A stretch of 46,419 nt of DNA from Phycisphaerae bacterium (lineage in GTDB: Bacteria > Planctomycetota > Phycisphaerae > Phycisphaerales > SM1A02): contig JABIWU010000032.1 in NCBI GenBank assembly GCA_018701395.1, forward strand, positions 1 to 46,419. The letters run 5' to 3'. The notes under the pieces are model-generated. The model saw nothing but the letters and a program-made list of their open reading frames with translations. It was not told the origin of the DNA and searched no databases. Positions 41,947 through 46,419 of the stretch are shown piece by piece; positions within the stretch are counted from its first letter, which is position 1; every line of letters starts with the position of its first letter. The translations under genes and the position numbers were made by a program.

Positions 41947-42773
41947 ATCTAGTAGATATCCTGCAATTTATTGGGATACCTGTTCTAGTTGCGTCTTTGG
42001 TTATGGTTTTCAGTTGGAAGTTTCTTCCTGGAATACGTGTGCAACCACTTGGCGCTTTGATTGCAGTAGGTGCATCAAGTGTAATCGCATTTAGTTTACA
42101 AGAAGGTATTCCAAACATTCCTCCATCACAAAAATGGCATTGGTTAGTAGTAACGGTCGCCCTTGTTTCTTTGTGTGCTTGTCTTTATCCATTATGTAGA
42201 AAGTTCGATGAACGTATAGTTTTGCAGGCGACGATTGCTGGAATTATTGCAGCAGTTTTGATGCAATTTCCTTCCCAATCAGGTTTCATGATTCGTTGCA
42301 TTGTTTTTTTAATGGTTTTAGTTGTTAGCATTAGTCTTCGGCGTTTTACTATTCCGCCATGGCATATGTTCGTTGTATCGTGGCTCATTCTTGCAGGGTT
42401 ATCTATTTTGGCATTGCAATCAAGTTTTGCAAAACTAGCTTTTTACGCTGGCGCAATGTCCGCAGTTGCTGCTTCAATGTGTCTATTGCAACTGCTAAAA
42501 CCACGCGAAATAAAAAGTATACAGATGATTTTTGGTGTACTCATTGTGGGGTGTTCATTATGTGGATTTGCATACGATCAAAATGAGACCGTTTTTAAAT
42601 TAGCATGGTTCCTTCCTATGGTGGGGTTGCCAGTTTCAGCTATTGTCTATTTGTTGCTGAAACATCCTAAAAAAAGAGCACTCATTTCGCTTGCAACCGT
42701 TTTTGTATTGGTAGCAACTTCGGTACTCGTCTCTGTAGTTGGATCTGCTCCGGCAGATGAGATGTGGCCTTGA
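41943..42773 (+). CDS. Polytopic membrane protein of unknown function
   Basis: This 276-residue hydrophobic protein has about nine membrane segments spread from residue 8 to 268. The intervening loops are short, such as RKFDERIV and LKPREIKS. No transporter or enzyme motif is recognised. ATG 41943 overlaps the yceI-type stop, which suggests a functional link with the periplasmic lipid-binding protein, for example in isoprenoid or redox-lipid handling; this is inference from coupling only. It is convergent with the aminotransferase gene 64 bases further on. Confidence 0.75.
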   Translation: MNLVDILQFIGIPVLVASLVMVFSWKFLPGIRVQPLGALIAVGASSVIAFSLQEGIPNIPPSQKWHWLVVTVALVSLCACLYPLCRKFDERIVLQATIAGIIAAVLMQFPSQSGFMIRCIVFLMVLVVSISLRRFTIPPWHMFVVSWLILAGLSILALQSSFAKLAFYAGAMSAVAASMCLLQLLKPREIKSIQMIFGVLIVGCSLCGFAYDQNETVFKLAWFLPMVGLPVSAIVYLLLKHPKKRALISLATVFVLVATSVLVSVVGSAPADEMWP

Positions 42774-42837
42774 AAATACTCGTGCTACGACTACAAGGTA
42801 TGCAAGGTAAACGCATCCTATCTGCGCATCGTTGTAA

Positions 42838-43740
42838 TTAAGAGATGACTGACGTTCCGCATTCTGTAACAAGGGTTTTGAATAATTCAGTAAGTCGCAA
42901 TGTCATTGGTCCAATTGCACCTGAGCCTATTATTCGACCATCAACTTTTGTGACACAAGCAAGTTCGCCCATAGTTCCAGTGCAAAAACACTCGTCTGCT
43001 CTATAGAGTTCTGCTTGGGAACAATCTTTAACTATAAGATCGATAGTATGCTCGTTGCATAAATCAATAACAACTTGCCGAGTAACACCTTCAGGACAGG
43101 CAATCGCCCTAGAAGTAAATACGACGTCATCTTTGACAAAGAAAAGATGTGTTGCATTTGTTTCTGCAATAAATCCGCGAGCGTCAAGCATCAATGCATC
43201 ATCAGCGCCTGCTGCATTTGCTTCAATTTTCGCCATAATTGATTGGATTAAATTGCAACTATGGATTTTTGGATCGAGCGTGTCGGGCGTAAATCTTCGA
43301 ATCGAAGAAGTGACAAGCGAAATCCCAGATGTGTCATAGACAGGACTCTTAAATTCAGCAAGGACAATGAGCGTATTTCCATCTTGGTTAAGTCTTGGGT
43401 CCATCCCACTTGTAATTTTCTTTCCTCGAGTAAGCGTGAGCCTAATATGTACCCCGTCGATCATATTGTTTGCTTGAAGTGTTTTTGCAATTTCAGAAGT
43501 TAGTTCTTCATTGCTTGGGATATTTTCAAAAGCCATTGCCTTGGCGGAGTCCCTTAGACGATTCAGATGTTCTTCAAGTTTAAAGATGCGTCCGTTGTAA
43601 AGTCTAAGACCTTCCCAGACACCGTCACCGCCTTGCACGACGGAATCAAATGGGCTTATGCCGGCACTATCTCTATGAAAGAGTTCTCCGTTGATATTGA
43701 TTTGTAAATCGTTGTTTCGAGTATCAAATGTTTGGAGCAT
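42838..43740 (-). CDS. Class IV PLP aminotransferase (BCAT/D-amino-acid transaminase-like)
   Basis: This 300-residue enzyme has the fold-type IV PLP domain. SPFDSVVQGGDGVWEGLRLY spans about 29-48, the PLP Lys is probably Lys158 in LDPKIHS, the ETNATHLFFV loop lies near 193, and CTGTMGEL near the C-terminus binds phosphate. It may act on branched-chain or D-amino acids; specificity is not readable. The frame is open from 43794, but ATG 43740 has AAGGA eight bases upstream. It overlaps the end of the sulfotransferase-like gene by 17 bases, so the two proteins are made together. Confidence 0.88.
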   Translation of the reverse strand: MLQTFDTRNNDLQININGELFHRDSAGISPFDSVVQGGDGVWEGLRLYNGRIFKLEEHLNRLRDSAKAMAFENIPSNEELTSEIAKTLQANNMIDGVHIRLTLTRGKKITSGMDPRLNQDGNTLIVLAEFKSPVYDTSGISLVTSSIRRFTPDTLDPKIHSCNLIQSIMAKIEANAAGADDALMLDARGFIAETNATHLFFVKDDVVFTSRAIACPEGVTRQVVIDLCNEHTIDLIVKDCSQAELYRADECFCTGTMGELACVTKVDGRIIGSGAIGPMTLRLTELFKTLVTECGTSVIS

Positions 43741-44476
43741 GTTCTTTTCCTTCTGGCGAGATCTTATGCGCAGCGAGTTCTTCGTAGAGGTCAATACATT
43801 CTAAGCATACTTTTTCAAAAGCAGGGGGTACTTCTTCATCTTTAGGCATCCATGGTGCAAATCCAGTTGAAGATTCAACAGATGCATACCAATGAGGTGC
43901 CCATACCCCGTCGCTCTCTCGTTTGCCAGAAGGCCATGAGAGCATTTGTTTATAGAAGGGAATAGCGAGCTTCTTACATAGTGTGCGGAGCATTTGTTCT
44001 GGCTGCTGAAGAATATCTTTGCTATCGAGAACGAGTGGTAATGTGCCCGTTGCCTTTTGAACAAAGTTGAAGAGTTTAAGTTGTTGAGGCAAACCAGTTT
44101 CTTCAATAGTTGGATTTGGAATCGTTCTAAGTAAACTCGTCATCATTTCTCTTGGATGGCGAATAAGGAATACATTTGTAACTTGAGAGAGCCAATCACG
44201 AGTAATGTTTGGCAGCAAGTGGTGCGTCATGTGCTTTTGGTAAAACACACTTTCACTACATGGTCCTACAAGTTCTTCTACAACTTTTTCCCAATTCGAT
44301 GCATGGTGTGTAAGAATTGCATCTCGTCCTGGATGATCAAGCCCTGTTACTTTTAAATAATGAGCGTAGAAGGGTTCATCAGAAACAATTGTGTCAGGTC
44401 GATTCTCCCACGAACGCATCATTGCAGTTGAAATGTTTCTAGGTCCAGACCAAGTAGCGATGCGGAGAGTATTCAT
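43724..44476 (-). CDS. Sulfotransferase-like P-loop protein paired with aminotransferase
   Basis: This 250-residue protein has the sulfotransferase-type nucleotide-binding start TWSGPRNISTAMMRSW (8-23), where the GPRNIST segment replaces the PAPS 5'-loop. A second phosphate-binding block, FLIRHPREMMTSLL, lies near 123-136. The rest matches sulfotransferase topology in outline (DEPFYAHYLKVTGLDHPGRD; DGVWAPHWYASV). Real PAPS use is uncertain; the family has no firmly known reaction to my knowledge. The stop lies inside the aminotransferase gene. In plants, from memory, the same two domains form one polypeptide. Confidence 0.8.
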   Translation of the reverse strand: MNTLRIATWSGPRNISTAMMRSWENRPDTIVSDEPFYAHYLKVTGLDHPGRDAILTHHASNWEKVVEELVGPCSESVFYQKHMTHHLLPNITRDWLSQVTNVFLIRHPREMMTSLLRTIPNPTIEETGLPQQLKLFNFVQKATGTLPLVLDSKDILQQPEQMLRTLCKKLAIPFYKQMLSWPSGKRESDGVWAPHWYASVESSTGFAPWMPKDEEVPPAFEKVCLECIDLYEELAAHKISPEGKEHAPNI

Positions 44477-44482
44477 TTGTGC

Positions 44483-44497
44483 AGGATAACTTATCCT
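44483..44497. promoter_or_regulatory. 15-base palindrome upstream of sulfotransferase-like gene
   Basis: AGGATAA-C-TTATCCT is a perfect inverted repeat 7 bases before the start of the sulfotransferase-like gene. On the minus strand it overlaps the end of a TATAAG box. Position and symmetry suggest an operator. Confidence 0.35.
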
Positions 44498-44657
44498 TAT
44501 AGGTAGGTGGTCGCTGTTTTTGATATGTGTATGTGCTCAGACAGTCGGCGTTTCTGAAAAATTAAAGGGCAATGGTATCGTTGGTGCTGATGATTTACTT
44601 CTATTGATGCTTCTTGGGAACATTCTCTGTAAACAATTTGGGTACACTTCTTTTTAA
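44490..44657 (+). pseudogene. Relic of a dockerin-like secreted protein gene
   Basis: In the 194-base divergent region before the Gfo/Idh gene, one frame stays open from 44490 to TAA 44657 and reads ...SLFLICVCAQTVGVSEK. It then reads LKGNGIVGADDLLLLMLLGN (44562-44621). The second phrase matches the calcium-loop-plus-helix half of the dockerin-like tails elsewhere in the window. The first resembles a signal peptide. No ATG start, no repeats and no second loop remain. It is best read as a deletion remnant, although a chance match is possible because the segment is short. Confidence 0.4.
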
Positions 44658-44670
44658 GAGGAGTGTACAA

Positions 44671-45990
44671 ATGCACATCACAAGAAGAACGTTTGTTAAA
44701 ACAACTGCTACCCTTCCATTTATATCATCTTTAAGTTACGGTCGGATACTTGGTGCAAATGATCGATTGAATGTTGCATTCATTGGCACTGGCGGGATGG
44801 GCACATCGCACGCAAAGAATTTGGCAGGACGTGTTGAACAGGAAAATGAAACTATCACACATGTTTGCGATGTCTACAACCGCCGGCTCAATGCTGTTGC
44901 GAAGATCACTGGCGCAATTCCAACATTAGAATATAGAGAAATCCTCGATGCAGATGATGTTGACGCGGTTGTGATTTCAACGCCAGATCACTGGCATACG
45001 AAGATGGCAATTGAAGCGATGGAAAGTGGCAAGGACGTCTACGTTGAAAAGCCACTCTCGCACACAATTGAGCAAGCGCTCGAATGCCGTGATGCCGTTC
45101 ATCGAACGGGACGAACCTTGCAAGTTGGTCCGCAGGGCACCAGCAGTGGTCGCATTTGGGCGGCACAAGATGCGATTAGCAAAAACTTAATTGGCAAAGT
45201 GAGTTGGTCTCAAGCGTCCTATTGCAGAAACAGTCGTGGCGGGCAGTTTAATTGGCCAATTGATGCAGATGCTGGGCCACACCAAGCGAAAGATCATGAT
45301 GGCTATGTTTGGTGGGACAGATGGCTTGGTCATCAATGGAACCTTGCACCAAAGATAGATTGGAATGCCGACCACTTCTTTAGGTTTAGAAAATACTTGG
45401 CTTATAACGGCGGGCTTGCAACCGATTTGTTGTACCACCGGCTTGCGCCATTTTTGCGAGCAATTGAAGGGGCTAACGGCGCATACCCATCAAGGGTTGT
45501 TGCATCTGGTGGCACGTATCTTGAAAAAGATGAACGAGATATTCCAGATACCTTCCTTATGGTCGCGGATTATCCAAATGAACATTCAATAGTCCTTGCA
45601 AGTGTCATGACAAACAGCGAAGGATTGCCAACGGTGATTCGCGGGCAACACGCAACGATGTTTGTCGACGACGGACCAAAAGTTGTTGGACAAGGAACTT
45701 GGGAAGAGGAATTCAAGGCAAAAAGCGGAGGCGAGATGGAAGTCATGCTAACGCCACATGAGCGCCGTGACCATATGGGTAATTTTCTTGATGCAATTCG
45801 AAATGGCGATGAACTTGCATGCAATGTTGATCTTGGCTGCTCGACAATGGTTGGCATTAAGATGGCAGTCGATGCCTTGCAGCAAGACAAAGTGCTTCGC
45901 TGGAATGCAGAAGATGAAAAAGTTGTTTCGTCCTCTGAATCTTCAAAACAAATTCTTGCGGGGTTAGCGCTACCATCCTTTGCGTGTTGA
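44671..45990 (+). CDS. Tat-exported Gfo/Idh/MocA-family oxidoreductase
   Basis: This 439-residue protein has a twin-arginine signal (ITRRTFVKTTATLPF). A Rossmann domain follows with FIGTGGMGTSHAKN (about 36-49), then STPDHWHTKMAIEAMESGKD and the EKPLSH motif, as in planctomycete Gfo/Idh/MocA enzymes. These enzymes oxidise or epimerise sugars using NAD(P). The frame is open from 44614, but ATG 44671 has AGGAG eight bases upstream and gives the Tat signal at the N-terminus. One base separates its stop from the sulfatase start, so both belong to one carbohydrate-degradation unit. Confidence 0.93.
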   Translation: MHITRRTFVKTTATLPFISSLSYGRILGANDRLNVAFIGTGGMGTSHAKNLAGRVEQENETITHVCDVYNRRLNAVAKITGAIPTLEYREILDADDVDAVVISTPDHWHTKMAIEAMESGKDVYVEKPLSHTIEQALECRDAVHRTGRTLQVGPQGTSSGRIWAAQDAISKNLIGKVSWSQASYCRNSRGGQFNWPIDADAGPHQAKDHDGYVWWDRWLGHQWNLAPKIDWNADHFFRFRKYLAYNGGLATDLLYHRLAPFLRAIEGANGAYPSRVVASGGTYLEKDERDIPDTFLMVADYPNEHSIVLASVMTNSEGLPTVIRGQHATMFVDDGPKVVGQGTWEEEFKAKSGGEMEVMLTPHERRDHMGNFLDAIRNGDELACNVDLGCSTMVGIKMAVDALQQDKVLRWNAEDEKVVSSSESSKQILAGLALPSFAC

Positions 45991-45991
45991 T

Positions 45992-46419
45992 ATGAAAAAA
46001 GTTTGTTTTCTAATTAGTCTTTTCTTTGTTCTGGGATGTCAAACAAAAACCCCCGAACGGCCAAACGTCGTATTCTTTCTTGTGGACGACCATGCATTGA
46101 AAGCAGTAAGTAGTTACGAAGGCTCTCTCATAGAAACTCCCAACCTCGATCGCATCGCAAACAACGGGATGCGTTTTGATGCGGCGTGTGTTACCAATGC
46201 AATTTGTGCACCTAGTCGTACAGTTATTCTGACGGGAACGCATAGTCACATCAATGGCGTTGTAGATAACGGTTCCCGATTTGACCCTTCTCAGCCGACA
46301 TTTCCACTTCTTATGCAAGAAGCGGGATACCAAACTGCAATGATTGGAAAATGGCACCTGAAATCAAATCCAGTTGGTTTTGATTACTGGGACATTTTGA
46401 ATGGTCAAGGTCAATATTA
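45992..46419 (+). CDS. Sulfatase lipoprotein (C-terminus beyond window)
   Basis: This is the first 142 residues of an arylsulfatase-type enzyme. The signal peptide ends in the lipobox VLGC (Cys16), so it is probably a lipoprotein. Metal-binding Asp32 and Asp33 lie in FFLVDDHAL. The formylglycine motif is CAPSR (residues 72-76), where Cys72 would be oxidised by an anaerobic or FGE-type maturase. GKWHLK follows, as in the family. The coding frame runs off the right edge. It sits one base after the Gfo/Idh stop, consistent with desulfation of marine polysaccharide or glycan. Confidence 0.93.
   Translation, partial: MKKVCFLISLFFVLGCQTKTPERPNVVFFLVDDHALKAVSSYEGSLIETPNLDRIANNGMRFDAACVTNAICAPSRTVILTGTHSHINGVVDNGSRFDPSQPTFPLLMQEAGYQTAMIGKWHLKSNPVGFDYWDILNGQGQY

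Noticed and set aside
44614-44670. Earlier Gfo/Idh start at TTG 44614
   Set aside because: It would bury the twin-arginine signal inside the protein, and AGGAG is correctly placed for ATG 44671.
1-46419. tRNA, rRNA, CRISPR, prophage or insertion sequence
   Set aside because: No cloverleaf-like segment, no regularly spaced repeat array and no transposase, integrase or phage gene could be found. Gene-free gaps are all about 200 bases or less.

Overview
The window looks like chromosomal DNA from a marine planctomycete of the Phycisphaerae type. This is inferred from gene content, without a database search. Three secreted proteins end in the duplicated, calcium-loop, dockerin-like tail (for example GVSDLLLVIDNWG) that is common in that class. 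Other pointers are FG-GAP proteins, a Tat-exported Gfo/Idh/MocA oxidoreductase next to a sulfatase, and a Lys-rich HU-like protein. The DNA is A+T-rich by eye (not computed). Genes are tightly packed: no gene-free stretch exceeds about 205 bases, and many neighbours overlap by 4 bases (ATGA, GTGA or TTGA). I see no tRNA, rRNA, CRISPR array, prophage or transposase gene.

Layout. 1-3077: truncated pyrG (-) diverges from kdsB (+); CTP made by the first is a substrate of the second. A TPR protein follows on the minus strand. 3144-10172 (+): one long run def-fmt-HExxH protein-queA-murE-murF-mraY, which joins N-formyl-methionine handling, queuosine tRNA modification and peptidoglycan precursor synthesis. 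10195-13192 (-): an RluD-type pseudouridine synthase, a membrane-anchored TPR protein and a phosphotransferase. 13300-17381 (+): a HAD phosphatase coupled to a 1067-residue relic of a fused indolepyruvate:ferredoxin oxidoreductase. 17368-19376 (-): ispH-rlmN. 19425-25281 (-): hutU-hutI-map-prolyl oligopeptidase. 25363-30283 (+): a two-domain VOC protein and two large secreted FG-GAP/dockerin-like proteins. 30295-31791 (-): hutH, split from hutUI by the preceding block. 31889-34328 (+): membrane protein, a 45-residue small ORF and a secreted transglutaminase-like protein. 34363-36665 (-): pfkB-type kinase, murQ and an HU-like protein. 36852-40015 (-): GDP-fucose synthesis (gmd, fcl) and a glycosyltransferase. 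40119-42773 (+): beta-helix/dockerin-like protein, YceI protein and a membrane protein. 42838-44476 (-): class IV aminotransferase overlapping a sulfotransferase-like gene. 44671-end (+): Gfo/Idh oxidoreductase and a truncated sulfatase lipoprotein.

Biology. The organism appears to have a Gram-negative envelope (KDO pathway), meso-DAP peptidoglycan (DNPR motif in MurE) with MurNAc recycling (MurQ), fucose-containing surface glycans, histidine catabolism (hutH, hutU, hutI) and secreted polysaccharide- or protein-degrading functions.

Most notable observations. (1) A recurring -10-like hexamer placed exactly six bases before the start codon at nine genes, which predicts leaderless transcription. 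(2) A large 2-oxoacid oxidoreductase-like protein without recognisable TPP-binding or Fe-S motifs. (3) An overlapping sulfotransferase-like/aminotransferase pair whose two halves match, from memory, a single fused plant protein. (4) A nested palindrome sitting in the predicted murQ promoter. (5) A relic of a dockerin-like gene in an intergenic region.
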